Assembly (NCBI GenBank): GCA_039808025.1
Contig: JBDHSK010000002.1
Coordinates: 308,085 to 372,084 of the forward strand
Origin: Sandaracinobacteroides sp039808025
Lineage (GTDB): Bacteria > Pseudomonadota > Alphaproteobacteria > Sphingomonadales > Sphingomonadaceae
Length of the DNA: 64,000 nt
Direction of reading: 5' to 3'
A program made the position numbers and the translations under genes. The notes under the pieces were generated by a model that worked only from the letters and a program-made list of their open reading frames with translations, searched no databases and had not been told where the DNA came from. Shown in pieces: positions 17,884 to 27,625 of this stretch; position 1 is the stretch's first letter; each line of letters starts with the position of its first letter.

Positions 17884-19230
17884 TCAGATCACCCCAAGGG
17901 CGATCATGGCAGCCGCCACCCGCTCAAACCCGGCAATGTTGGCGCCCATCACATAATCGCCGGGCGCACCATATTCCTCGGCCGTTTCCGCGCAGGTGTC
18001 ATGAATGTTGCGCATGATGGTCGACAGCCGTGCCTCGGTCTCCTCGAAGGTCCAGCTATCGCGCGACGCGTTCTGCTGCATCTCGAGCGCCGATGTCGCC
18101 ACCCCGCCGGCATTCGCCGCCTTTGCCGGCCCGAACAGCACCCCGGCTTTCTGAAATTCGCGAACCGCCTCAGAAGTGCAGGGCATGTTGGCCCCTTCGC
18201 CAACCGCCATCACGCCGTTCCTGATCAGCTGGCGGGCGTCGCGCCCCGTCAGCTCGTTCTGGGTGGCTGCCGGAATGGCGATGTCGCAGGGCACAGTCCA
18301 GACAGAGCCGCCCGCAACATGGCGGGCCCCCGCTCCCTTCAGCCGCGCATATTCCGAGATGCGCGCGCGCTGTGCCAGCTTCACCTCGCACAACAGCTCC
18401 AGATCGATTCCGTCTTCATCGACGACAAAGCCATCGGAATCCGAACAGGCAACCACCTTGCCGCCGAATTCATGGATCTTCTCGATGGCATAAATCGCCA
18501 CATTGCCCGATCCCGAGACAACGCATCGCCGGCCTTCAAAGCTGGTGCCCCGCGTTGCCAGCATGCTGTCGACGAAATAGGTAACACCATAACCCGTGGC
18601 CTCGGTACGGGCGCGCGAGCCGCCATAGCTGAGCCCCTTGCCGGTCAATACGCCGGCCTCGTAACGGTTGGTGAGGCGCTTGTACTGGCCGAACATGTAA
18701 CCGATCTCGCGGCCGCCAACGCCGATGTCGCCGGCGGGCACATCGGTATATTCCCCCAGATGCCGATGCATTTCCGTCATGAACGACTGGCAGAAGCGCA
18801 TCACCTCGCGGTCTGAACGGCCGCGCGGGTTGAAGTCCGAGCCGCCTTTGCCCCCGCCGATCGGCATGCCGGTAAGCGCATTCTTGAACGTCTGCTCGAA
18901 CCCGAGAAACTTGATGATTCCCAGATTGACCGAAGGGTGAAAGCGCAGGCCGCCCTTGTAGGGGCCAAGTGCCGAATTGAACTGAACCCGGAACCCGCGG
19001 TTGATCTGCACATGCCCCTGATCATCGATCCACGGTACCCGGAAGATGATCTGCCGCTCCGGCTCACACAGGCGTTCAATCAACGCATGCTCGGCATATT
19101 CCGGTTTCTTGGCAATGACCCGCCCCAGGCTCTCCAGCACTTCGGTTACGGCCTGGTGAAATTCTTGCTCACCGCTGTTGCGTCGCAGCACATCCGCAAA
19201 CACAGGCTCCAGCTTTTCATCGATCTGCAA
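17884..19230 (-). CDS. gdhA: NADP-type glutamate dehydrogenase
   Basis: 448-residue hexameric enzyme interconverting 2-oxoglutarate plus ammonia and glutamate; the length and sequence fit the assimilatory NADP type. Visible are the substrate region KGGLRFHPSVN, the catalytic Lys in GGGKGGSDFNPRGRSD, DVPAGDIGVGGREIGYMFG, and the nucleotide loop VVSGSGNVAIYA. The start is a TTG at 19230 with GGAGGGG 6 nt upstream; no ATG nearby fits the family N-terminus (IDEKLEPVFADVLRR). The rare start may hold expression down. Confidence 0.94.
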   Translation of the reverse strand: MQIDEKLEPVFADVLRRNSGEQEFHQAVTEVLESLGRVIAKKPEYAEHALIERLCEPERQIIFRVPWIDDQGHVQINRGFRVQFNSALGPYKGGLRFHPSVNLGIIKFLGFEQTFKNALTGMPIGGGKGGSDFNPRGRSDREVMRFCQSFMTEMHRHLGEYTDVPAGDIGVGGREIGYMFGQYKRLTNRYEAGVLTGKGLSYGGSRARTEATGYGVTYFVDSMLATRGTSFEGRRCVVSGSGNVAIYAIEKIHEFGGKVVACSDSDGFVVDEDGIDLELLCEVKLAQRARISEYARLKGAGARHVAGGSVWTVPCDIAIPAATQNELTGRDARQLIRNGVMAVGEGANMPCTSEAVREFQKAGVLFGPAKAANAGGVATSALEMQQNASRDSWTFEETEARLSTIMRNIHDTCAETAEEYGAPGDYVMGANIAGFERVAAAMIALGVI

Positions 19231-19429
19231 CGGGGTCCCCTCCGATGATCTGATAGGAATAATGCCGGAAATTACACAAGGGTGCCCCGGCAGGCGCTTG
19301 CCCTTACAGCAGCAGCCATCTCCCTGTAAGCATCTTATTCACGCGAGGTCAAAGCCAGATAACGCCGCCAGTGCGAAAATCACGACCAATGGCAACCGAC
19401 TATGCTGCAATTGCGTAGGGTTCCGTCGC

Positions 19430-20287
19430 TCAGTAAACGGGCGGCGGGCTCCATGGCAGGTCAGCCAGATGCTTCATATGGTCAGGAAGCACTGGCTGAT
19501 AGGGGACATCGAACGTGAAGGGGGCAACCGTGCTCGACCACAGATTGACATGGCGGCCGCCGACGAAGCGGAACAGGCCCACCGCCCCCCAGCGCGTTCC
19601 AAACGGCCCGTGGGGAATGCCGGGCGGCCGCCAGAAATAGGCGCCAGGGTACATGGTGCCATGTGGCCCCGTCAGGGCGCCGGCGATCATATAGGCTTCT
19701 TCCACCACCGGGTGGGTTTCCTGCGGCCCCTTGCCACCTTCCGGCGTGGCATGGGGCAGCATCAGCGACAGGAACGTCCGCTCATGGGTTTCCGGGTCGG
19801 TGCGAAGGTTCTTGCGCGAGATTCCCAGATGCTTGAGCTTGGGGTCGTTCAGAGTCATGTCCCACGGCATCGCGGCGGCATCGATGAACGGGATGGCGCG
19901 CGGTGACCGCTCGGCGCTGCCATCACCGGCGGCGCCGATCAGATGCGGCTCGGTGTCGTAGAACGCCAGCACCACACAGCCGTGGCGCGATTCCATGTGC
20001 TGACGGGTCCACCCCGCCGGCAGGAACCCGTAACAATCGGCATGATAAAGCTGATCGTCCATCTGCAGGCTGCCCTCGAGAACGTAAAATTCCTCGGCAG
20101 CGGCAATATGTTCCGGCCCCTCGCGCGACCAACCGGCGGGATAACGCATCAGGATCGAACAGGCGCCAGTTTCGGCATTGCGGCTCAGCATCTTGTATTC
20201 GACATCAGGGCGGGCAAGCCCGGGGCCAATGCGCCGCCACGGCAGGCACTGGGTTTGCACGAATTCGATGGTGGGCCGATTATCCAT
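19430..20287 (-). CDS. Bicupin (DUF4437-like) protein
   Basis: 285 residues with two cupin halves. The first has EHIAAAEEFYVLEGSLQMDD and FLPAGWTRQHMESRHG; the second has HPVVEEAYMIAGALTG and FWRPPGIPHGPFGTRWG. Both halves keep Glu/His positions able to bind one metal, as in ring-cleaving or ChrR-like cupins. No signal peptide. Substrate unknown. An FNR-type palindrome sits 35-48 bp upstream of the start, so it may answer to oxygen or nitric oxide. Stands alone, downstream of the groESL terminators. Confidence 0.78.
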   Translation of the reverse strand: MDNRPTIEFVQTQCLPWRRIGPGLARPDVEYKMLSRNAETGACSILMRYPAGWSREGPEHIAAAEEFYVLEGSLQMDDQLYHADCYGFLPAGWTRQHMESRHGCVVLAFYDTEPHLIGAAGDGSAERSPRAIPFIDAAAMPWDMTLNDPKLKHLGISRKNLRTDPETHERTFLSLMLPHATPEGGKGPQETHPVVEEAYMIAGALTGPHGTMYPGAYFWRPPGIPHGPFGTRWGAVGLFRFVGGRHVNLWSSTVAPFTFDVPYQPVLPDHMKHLADLPWSPPPVY

Positions 20288-20321
20288 GATAGGCTCTTAC
20301 CTGTTCTGCCACTCTGATCAA

Positions 20322-20335
20322 TTGATATACATCAA
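20322..20335. promoter_or_regulatory. FNR/Dnr-type box upstream of bicupin gene
   Basis: TTGATATACATCAA matches TTGAT-N4-ATCAA exactly, the same half-sites as the box in front of nirS. It lies 35 bp upstream of the minus-strand bicupin ATG at 20287. That is close for an activator site, so repression or a very short leader is possible. Confidence 0.6.
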
Positions 20336-20360
20336 GCACAATTGAGCCGCGACAGCCATG

Positions 20361-20385
20361 AAAAAAGCGGGGTGCGACACCCCGC
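20361..20385 (-). terminator. Rho-independent terminator, groESL distal
   Basis: Read on the minus strand: GCGGGGTG and CACCCCGC form a perfect stem around TCG, followed by TTTTTT. It is the second of two terminators after groEL and insulates the bicupin gene. Confidence 0.88.
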
Positions 20386-20468
20386 CCTATCGGTGGCAGG
20401 CAGACCCTGCCAGTGCCACGATGGTCAGCCTGATCAGGCACCAGGGCCGCCCTTGCCTCACGCACAGG

Positions 20469-20500
20469 AAAAGGGCGAAGCCGTCGCCAGCTCCGCCCTT
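20469..20500 (-). terminator. Rho-independent terminator after groEL
   Basis: On the minus strand AAGGGCGGAGC pairs with GCTTCGCCCTT (one mismatch) and is followed by TTTTCC, 29 bp after the groEL stop. Confidence 0.75.
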
Positions 20501-20528
20501 CCTTGTAATCGTTGTGACTGGGCTGAAC

Positions 20529-22181
<1,653 letters not shown>

Positions 22182-22226
22182 TTGATTATTCCTTTAAAGT
22201 AACAATGTTGAGGAAAACGAACCGTC

Positions 22227-22514
22227 TCAGGCAAGAATGCCGAGAATGTCGCTTTCCTTCATGATGATGAGGTCCTTGCCATTCAGCTTGACTTCGGTGC
22301 CCGACCACTTGCCGAACAGAATCTTGTCGCCAACCTTGACGTCGAGTTCGATGCGATCACCGTCTTCGTCACGGGCGCCCTTGCCGACGGCGATCACTTC
22401 GCCTTCCTGCGGCTTTTCCTTGGCGGTATCGGGAATGATGATGCCGCCGGCAGTCTTTTCTTCTGCTTCGATGCGGCGAACGAGCACGCGGTCGTGCAAG
22501 GGTGTGAAGTCCAT
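22227..22514 (-). CDS. groES: 10-kDa co-chaperonin GroES
   Basis: 95 residues, normal length. Starts MDFTPLHDRVLVRRIEAEEKT and contains the mobile loop AEEKTAGGIIIPDTAKEKP and the end KESDILGILA. The ATG at 22514 is the family start; the frame is open to 22673 but this covers the CIRCE operator and leader. First gene of groESL. Confidence 0.99.
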   Translation of the reverse strand: MDFTPLHDRVLVRRIEAEEKTAGGIIIPDTAKEKPQEGEVIAVGKGARDEDGDRIELDVKVGDKILFGKWSGTEVKLNGKDLIIMKESDILGILA

Positions 22515-22618
22515 GGATGGTCCCTTTTGGCTTCGTTGAACTTGTCGGGGACAAGCCCCTGGTTGAACTGCTCGGGGAAACCTCCTTGCTGAAGTGCCCG
22601 GAGGATATCCCCTGTTAC

Positions 22619-22643
22619 TGGCACTCTCAGGTGATGAGTGCCA
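22619..22643. promoter_or_regulatory. CIRCE element (HrcA operator)
   Basis: TGGCACTC (22619-22626), a 9-nt spacer, then GAGTGCCA (22636-22643), which is the CIRCE inverted repeat (gCACTC-N9-GAGTGc). Placed about 105 bp upstream of groES. It predicts repression of groESL by HrcA and release on heat shock. Confidence 0.93.
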
Positions 22644-22764
22644 ACGCCCGGCCATGTAGGTATGCCCCCGCAACCGGTCAAGGCTGCCCAGACCGTCTTT
22701 CCGGTTCTTTTTTCAGAGTCGCAGCGAATGCCTTCCTGAAACCCGAAGGGTGGCTACCCCTGCC

Positions 22765-23793
22765 TCAGTCGAAGTCGAGGTCGCCGCCCGCCGGTTCAGC
22801 AAGAAAGGCCCCAACGTCGACTTCCGCCAGTGAGGCCGGCTGCCAGACGGGCGCCTTGTCCTTGTCGATCAGTTGCGCGCGGATGCCCTCGTAGAAATCA
22901 TGGTGGTCACGAATGGCGCACACCATGCGGTATTCCAGCTTCAGCGCCTCCTCCAAGGTTGCGCCTTCCGCGGCACGCAGGCCATGCAGTGTCAGCTTCA
23001 GCGAAGTCGGCGACATGGTGCGGATGATGGCCGCCTGCGCTGTCGCCCAATCGTCGCCATCATCGAGAAGCGACAGAATGTCCTCCAGCTGGTTGTGGCT
23101 GAACATGTAGTCGATGGCGTCGCGCAAAGGCGCAATGGCATCGGGCTGGTCGCTGATGGTATCAAAGGTACGCAAGACATGCTCGACGGCTTCGCTGGAA
23201 TGGGCCAGCCGTTCCTTCAGCGCCGCGAGTTCGGCTGACGGCACATAGTGGCTGCAATAGCCGATGTGCACGGCATCGGCGCCACGCACCCGTGCGCCGG
23301 TCAGCCCTGCCCAGGTGCCAAGCTCGCCGGGAAAATGCGAAAGCGCATGGGTGGCGCCGACATCGGGAATCATGCCGATCCCGGTTTCCGGCATGGCAAA
23401 CACGGTTCGCTCTGTCGCCACCCGGAACGGGGCATGCACGGAAATGCCGACGCCACCACCCATCGAGATGCCGTCCACCAGGGCCACATAAGGCTTGGGG
23501 TAGCGGGCAATCGCCTGATTGAGGCGGTATTCATCGTGAAAGAACCCCTGCCATGCTTCGGCGGACGCGCGGCCCTGATGATAGAGACTGACGACATCGC
23601 CACCGGCACAGAAGGCCCGCTCGCCAGCGCCTTCAACCGCCACCAGTTCGACCGCCGGGTCGGCTGCCCATTCCACCAGCTGGCGGTGCATGGCCCCGAT
23701 CATGGCGCGGTTGAGAGCGTTCAGGGCCGCCGGACGGTTGAGGGTTAAAAGCCCCATGCGGCCCGCCCGCGAGAACAGCACTTCGTCAGTCAT
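22765..23793 (-). CDS. 3-hydroxyisobutyryl-CoA hydrolase-like enzyme
   Basis: 342-residue crotonase-fold enzyme of the ECH_2 group. Key pieces: LTLNRPAALNALN, FCAGGDVVSLYHQG (first oxyanion loop), MGGGVGISVHAPFRVATE with the second oxyanion Gly, and FAMPETGIGMIPDVGATH with the catalytic Glu. The ECH_2 C-terminal helical part is present (SPTSLKLTLHGLRAAEG). It would hydrolyse 3-hydroxyisobutyryl-CoA in valine breakdown, which suits the branched-chain dehydrogenase operon 10 kb away. Its start overlaps the hotdog gene stop (ATGA). Confidence 0.86.
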   Translation of the reverse strand: MTDEVLFSRAGRMGLLTLNRPAALNALNRAMIGAMHRQLVEWAADPAVELVAVEGAGERAFCAGGDVVSLYHQGRASAEAWQGFFHDEYRLNQAIARYPKPYVALVDGISMGGGVGISVHAPFRVATERTVFAMPETGIGMIPDVGATHALSHFPGELGTWAGLTGARVRGADAVHIGYCSHYVPSAELAALKERLAHSSEAVEHVLRTFDTISDQPDAIAPLRDAIDYMFSHNQLEDILSLLDDGDDWATAQAAIIRTMSPTSLKLTLHGLRAAEGATLEEALKLEYRMVCAIRDHHDFYEGIRAQLIDKDKAPVWQPASLAEVDVGAFLAEPAGGDLDFD

Positions 23794-24242
23794 GCACCTT
23801 GCTCCACCAGCAGCGGCTTGCCCGCCATTTCGACAATCACCACCGAAGTGGACAATCGCGCCAGCAACTTGCCCGCCGCATCGAACAGATCAGCCTCGGC
23901 AAAGCCGATACGTTTGCCCAGCTTTACACAGCGCCCCACCGATTCAACCACCGAACCAAGCGGCGCCGGAGCGAAAAAGCTCACCTTGAATTCAACGGTC
24001 GGAACGGCGATCTTGCGTCCGGCTTTCACGATCATCGAGGTGGCGGCGGTATCATCGAGCATGGTGGTGATGATCCCGCCCTGCAGATTGCCCATCGGGT
24101 TGCAGAAGCGTTGCTCCACCTTCATGCGGAACCGGGTGCTGCCCGCCTGCTGGTCAACTGCCAGCAGCTCCATCCCCAGCAACGCCGTTGTCGGGGGTGC
24201 GAAGCGGCGCATCGATTCCAGCATTTCCGCCTCGGTTTTCAT
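23790..24242 (-). CDS. PaaI-type hotdog thioesterase
   Basis: 150 residues, single hotdog domain. MGNLQGGIITTMLDDTAATSM is the HGG-type active segment, here with Gln in place of His (NLQGG), and VPTVEFKVSFFAPAPLGSV is the second strand region. Family members hydrolyse acyl- or aryl-CoA. Overlaps murI upstream and HIBCH downstream by 4 bp each, so the three are one operon. Confidence 0.8.
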   Translation of the reverse strand: MKTEAEMLESMRRFAPPTTALLGMELLAVDQQAGSTRFRMKVEQRFCNPMGNLQGGIITTMLDDTAATSMIVKAGRKIAVPTVEFKVSFFAPAPLGSVVESVGRCVKLGKRIGFAEADLFDAAGKLLARLSTSVVIVEMAGKPLLVEQGA

Positions 24243-25027
24243 AAGATCTCCACTTCCTCAAGGCCAAAGCCCCGCAATGCCGGTTTCACGGCTTCGATGC
24301 GCCCGTCATCGTCGGTAAAGATGGCGCGGCCGGGCTGGCGGGCCGGCCAGTGCACCCCCTCCAGCAGGAAGGCGGTGCGGCGGGCTATACCTTCTGCACC
24401 ATCGACAAAGGCCAGCGGCTTGGGTGCGGCGGCTGCCAGTTCGTCGGCGACCAGAGGAAAATGCGTGCAGGCCAGCACCACGGTATCCATGCGGTCACCG
24501 CCGGGCAAGGCAGTCATGGCAGCCATGACATCACGGAAAATCTGCGGGTCGGGCACATCGCCATGCAGCTTGGTTTCCGCCGCCAGCACCAGGGTGGGCG
24601 CACCATGGCGCAGCACCAGACAATCACTGGCGAACCGCGCCGACAGATCATCGACATAGGGTTGCCGCACCGTTGCCGCCGTTCCCAGAACGCCAATCAC
24701 CCGCGACAGTGATCGCTCGGCCGCCGGCTTGATCGCCGGAACCGTTCCCACCACCGGCAGGTCGAGTGCGGCGCGCACATGCGACAGAGCGATGGTCGAG
24801 GCGGTATTGCAGGCAATCACCACCAGCGACGGGCGCACCCGTTCCACCAGTCGGCCCAGCAGAGCCGGAACCCGGGTGGCGATTTCTGCCTCCGTCTTGG
24901 TGCCATAGGGAAAGCCGGCCGAATCCGCACAATAGACCAGCGACGCCGCCGGCAGCCGCCGCCTGATGGCCGCCAGCACCGACAGACCACCCACGCCCGA
25001 ATCAAAAACCAGTATCGGCCCGGCCAT
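24239..25027 (-). CDS. murI: Glutamate racemase
   Basis: 262 residues. Supplies D-glutamate for peptidoglycan. It has the two catalytic cysteines: ACNTAST near residue 75 and ACTHFPL near 187, plus FDSGVGGLSV at the N-terminus and YCADSAGFPYG. First gene of murI-hotdog-HIBCH, an odd pairing of cell-wall and acyl-CoA genes. Confidence 0.94.
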   Translation of the reverse strand: MAGPILVFDSGVGGLSVLAAIRRRLPAASLVYCADSAGFPYGTKTEAEIATRVPALLGRLVERVRPSLVVIACNTASTIALSHVRAALDLPVVGTVPAIKPAAERSLSRVIGVLGTAATVRQPYVDDLSARFASDCLVLRHGAPTLVLAAETKLHGDVPDPQIFRDVMAAMTALPGGDRMDTVVLACTHFPLVADELAAAAPKPLAFVDGAEGIARRTAFLLEGVHWPARQPGRAIFTDDDGRIEAVKPALRGFGLEEVEIL

Positions 25028-25076
25028 CAGGGCATGCCCTTCTCTGCTGCCGGATACCCCGGCGTGTCAGACTGGC

Positions 25077-26879
25077 TCACCCGATACGTTCTTTCACATA
25101 GCGGCCCGGCGCGTCCTCGATCACCAGGTGGCAGGAATCGCCGGGGATGCGTGCCGGCACCTTGTCGCCGGATTGTGGCGCCAGCCAGGCGATCCAGTCG
25201 GGCCACCAGCTTCCCCTGGTCTCGGTGGCGGCCGCCTGAAACTGCGGCAGTGTGTCGGGTGTCGCCACACCATCGGGCAGGGTCCAGTACTGATATTTCT
25301 GCTGTGATGGCGGGTTGACCACTCCGGCGATGTGCCCTGAACCGGCCAGCATGAACCGATAGGGGCCTGAGAACGCCTTCGTCAGCTTGAAGCAGCTTAC
25401 GGCCGGGGCGATATGGTCGTCCTTGCCGGCCTGGATATACATGGGTGTCGTCACCTTTTTCAGATCGATCGGCACACCATCGACCAGGATGCCGCCCGGC
25501 TTGACCAGCAGATTGTCACGATAGAGATCCTTGATATACGAAAGATGCCATTTGGCCGGCACATTGGTCGGGTCGCTGTTCCAGTAAAGCAGGTCGAAGG
25601 GGGCATATTCCTTCCCCTTCAGGTAGTTGTTCACCACATAGTTCCACATCAGATCGGTTGGCCGCAGCATGTTAAAGGTGGCGGCCAGCCAGCGCCCGTC
25701 GAGCCAGCCCTTCTCGCCCGACAGTTTCTCGATCTGCTCGATCATCGGCTCGGTGACGAAGTTCATCAGCTCGCCGGCTTCGGTGAAATCCACTTGCGCC
25801 GTAAAGAAGGTTGCTGACTTTACCTTGGCATCCTCCTGACGTGCCGCCAGCCATGCCAAAGTGATGGCAAGCGTGGTCCCGGCAACACAATAGCCGATCG
25901 TATGCGTAGAGGGAGCCCCGGTGACCGACAATACGACATCGATGGCCTCGTTGAACCCTTCCTTGACGAAATTGTCGAGGATGACATCCTTTGTCTCTGG
26001 TCCGGCCTGATGCCAGGAGACGACAAATACCGTCAGACCCTGCTCGACAGCCCAGCGGATGAAACTTTTTTCTGCCGTCAGGTCGAGAATGTAATATTTG
26101 TTGATCCACGGCGGGAAAATCACCAGCGGTATTTCATAAACCGTTTCTGTCGTCGGGGTATACTGGATCAGCTGGAACAGCCGGTTTTCAAAAATCACCT
26201 TGCCGGGTGTGGCTGCAACATTCCGACCCACCTCAAAGGCCTTTTCATCGGTCATCGTCAGCTGGCCGCGCTTCAGGTCTTCCAGCATGTTGGAAACGCC
26301 ATTGACCAGGCTCTGGCCATTGGTGCGCTTCACTTCCGCCAGCACTTCGGGGTTCAGGGCGGCAAAGTTGGCAGGGCTCATGGCATCGACGAACTGCTTG
26401 GCCTGGAAACGCAGCCTTTCCCGTTCATCATCGGGCAGATGGTCGAAACTGGCGACGGCTTCGGTGAGGTAATGGCTGGCCAGAAGGTATGACCGGCGGA
26501 TCAGGTCATACACCGGCTGGTCTGCCCATTCCTCGCCCTTGAAGCGACGGTCCGCCACATTGGCGGCATCGGGAATCTGCGACTGGTCCCCCGACATCAC
26601 ACCAGTCATGAGACGCAGCGAATCAGTCCACCACTGCTTCTGGATGTCGGCAAGCCTTGCCGGGTCGGCAGCGGCAAAGGCCCGCCCCAGGTCCATCCAG
26701 TAATCCCCGATCCGTTGCAGGTTTCCAGCCAGAGTCGCGGCCGTTGCGTCCTTGCCGGCCTCGGATGCCCAGAACTCCATCATAAGCTGTTGTGATTTAC
26801 CGATCACCTCGGTCAGCTGCTCGAACTGCTTCACGGATTCGGCTGCACCGATGCCAGCTCCATCAGGGTTGTTCATCAT
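25077..26879 (-). CDS. phaC: Class I poly(3-hydroxyalkanoate) synthase
   Basis: 600-residue synthase polymerising 3-hydroxyacyl-CoA on granules. The N-terminal domain begins near QLTEVIGKSQQLMMEFW; the alpha/beta-hydrolase domain carries the lipase-like box GYCVAG with the nucleophilic Cys, Asp in GKDDHIAP, and the catalytic His in GSGHIAGVVNPP. The PhaC hallmark PPWINKYYILDL is present. I place the start at ATG 26879 with AGGAGG 7 nt upstream; a frame from 27191 reaches into the neighbouring small gene. phaA/phaB and phasins are not in the window. Confidence 0.95.
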   Translation of the reverse strand: MMNNPDGAGIGAAESVKQFEQLTEVIGKSQQLMMEFWASEAGKDATAATLAGNLQRIGDYWMDLGRAFAAADPARLADIQKQWWTDSLRLMTGVMSGDQSQIPDAANVADRRFKGEEWADQPVYDLIRRSYLLASHYLTEAVASFDHLPDDERERLRFQAKQFVDAMSPANFAALNPEVLAEVKRTNGQSLVNGVSNMLEDLKRGQLTMTDEKAFEVGRNVAATPGKVIFENRLFQLIQYTPTTETVYEIPLVIFPPWINKYYILDLTAEKSFIRWAVEQGLTVFVVSWHQAGPETKDVILDNFVKEGFNEAIDVVLSVTGAPSTHTIGYCVAGTTLAITLAWLAARQEDAKVKSATFFTAQVDFTEAGELMNFVTEPMIEQIEKLSGEKGWLDGRWLAATFNMLRPTDLMWNYVVNNYLKGKEYAPFDLLYWNSDPTNVPAKWHLSYIKDLYRDNLLVKPGGILVDGVPIDLKKVTTPMYIQAGKDDHIAPAVSCFKLTKAFSGPYRFMLAGSGHIAGVVNPPSQQKYQYWTLPDGVATPDTLPQFQAAATETRGSWWPDWIAWLAPQSGDKVPARIPGDSCHLVIEDAPGRYVKERIG

Positions 26880-27026
26880 TGGAAATCCTCCTGCCGGGGC
26901 AGGATGCAACAAACACTTGCAGGCAACAAGGTTAGCGTTGATATTTGCAGCTGTTGGAGCCTTGGACGCGGGGCAATGGAATGTCTCCGGCAGACAGGCT
27001 GCAACCTTTTGAACGGGAGCAACGTA

Positions 27027-27218
27027 ATGAAAGTACAGTTCCTTGCCCTTGGTGCCGCAGCCCTGGTCAGCGCCGGTTTTGCCTTTTCTGCACCGGCCTT
27101 CGCCCAGGCTACCGAAGCCAGCAGCGGCCTTCCCTTCTGCTCCAAGACCGTGAAGGACCGCTGCATCCAGAAGTCCGACCTGCGCCGCCAAGGCAAATCA
27201 ACGGCACCCAAAGCGTAA
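27027..27218 (+). CDS. Small secreted protein, unknown function
   Basis: 63 residues: a signal peptide (MKVQFLALGAAALVSAGFAF..., cut AFA-QA about residue 27) and a mature part of about 36 residues with two Cys eight apart (FCSKTVKDRC) and a basic end. The ATG at 27027 follows CGGGAG. Divergent from phaC. No recognised domain; the Cys pair suggests a disulfide in the periplasm. Confidence 0.6.
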   Translation: MKVQFLALGAAALVSAGFAFSAPAFAQATEASSGLPFCSKTVKDRCIQKSDLRRQGKSTAPKA

Positions 27219-27625
27219 CAGCGCCATTGCCCTTGCCGGCTGCGCTCGAGATGATCGAGGTGGAGCCGGCCTGACGGTTCGCTGTCAGGCGTACGGGACC
27301 AGGGGGCATTGGTATTCTGGCTGACAGGCGGCTTCGCTTGCGCAAGTCGCCTGTTTGTGTGTGCACCACCCTTGTTTTCATGTGCACCACCAGAGAGTTG
27401 CGCCACCAGAGAGCCGCCCGCATACCTTTGCGAAGGCGCTTGTGGCGCGCTGGCTTCCGAAATATCACTCTGGCTGCATACCGTCGCTGACCGGCAATGT
27501 ATTGATCGATGCTTGCTGAACCGGGCGAGGGTTGTTAACCGCCGTGGCGCGGTTGCGGCAGGCTGTGCAGTCACACCGGTTGCAACCGTCCGTTTCCAAC
27601 GCCCGCGAGGCATCAGAGAGCCACC
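27219..27625. other. Non-coding gap with hairpins and short repeats
   Basis: No convincing gene. A hairpin GCCTGAC/GTCAGGC (27269-27290) follows the small gene and could terminate it. Further on are two copies of TGTGCACCACC and two of CCACCAGAGAG (about 27357-27413), direct repeats of unknown meaning. The rest should contain the promoter of the aminotransferase gene. Confidence 0.5.
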
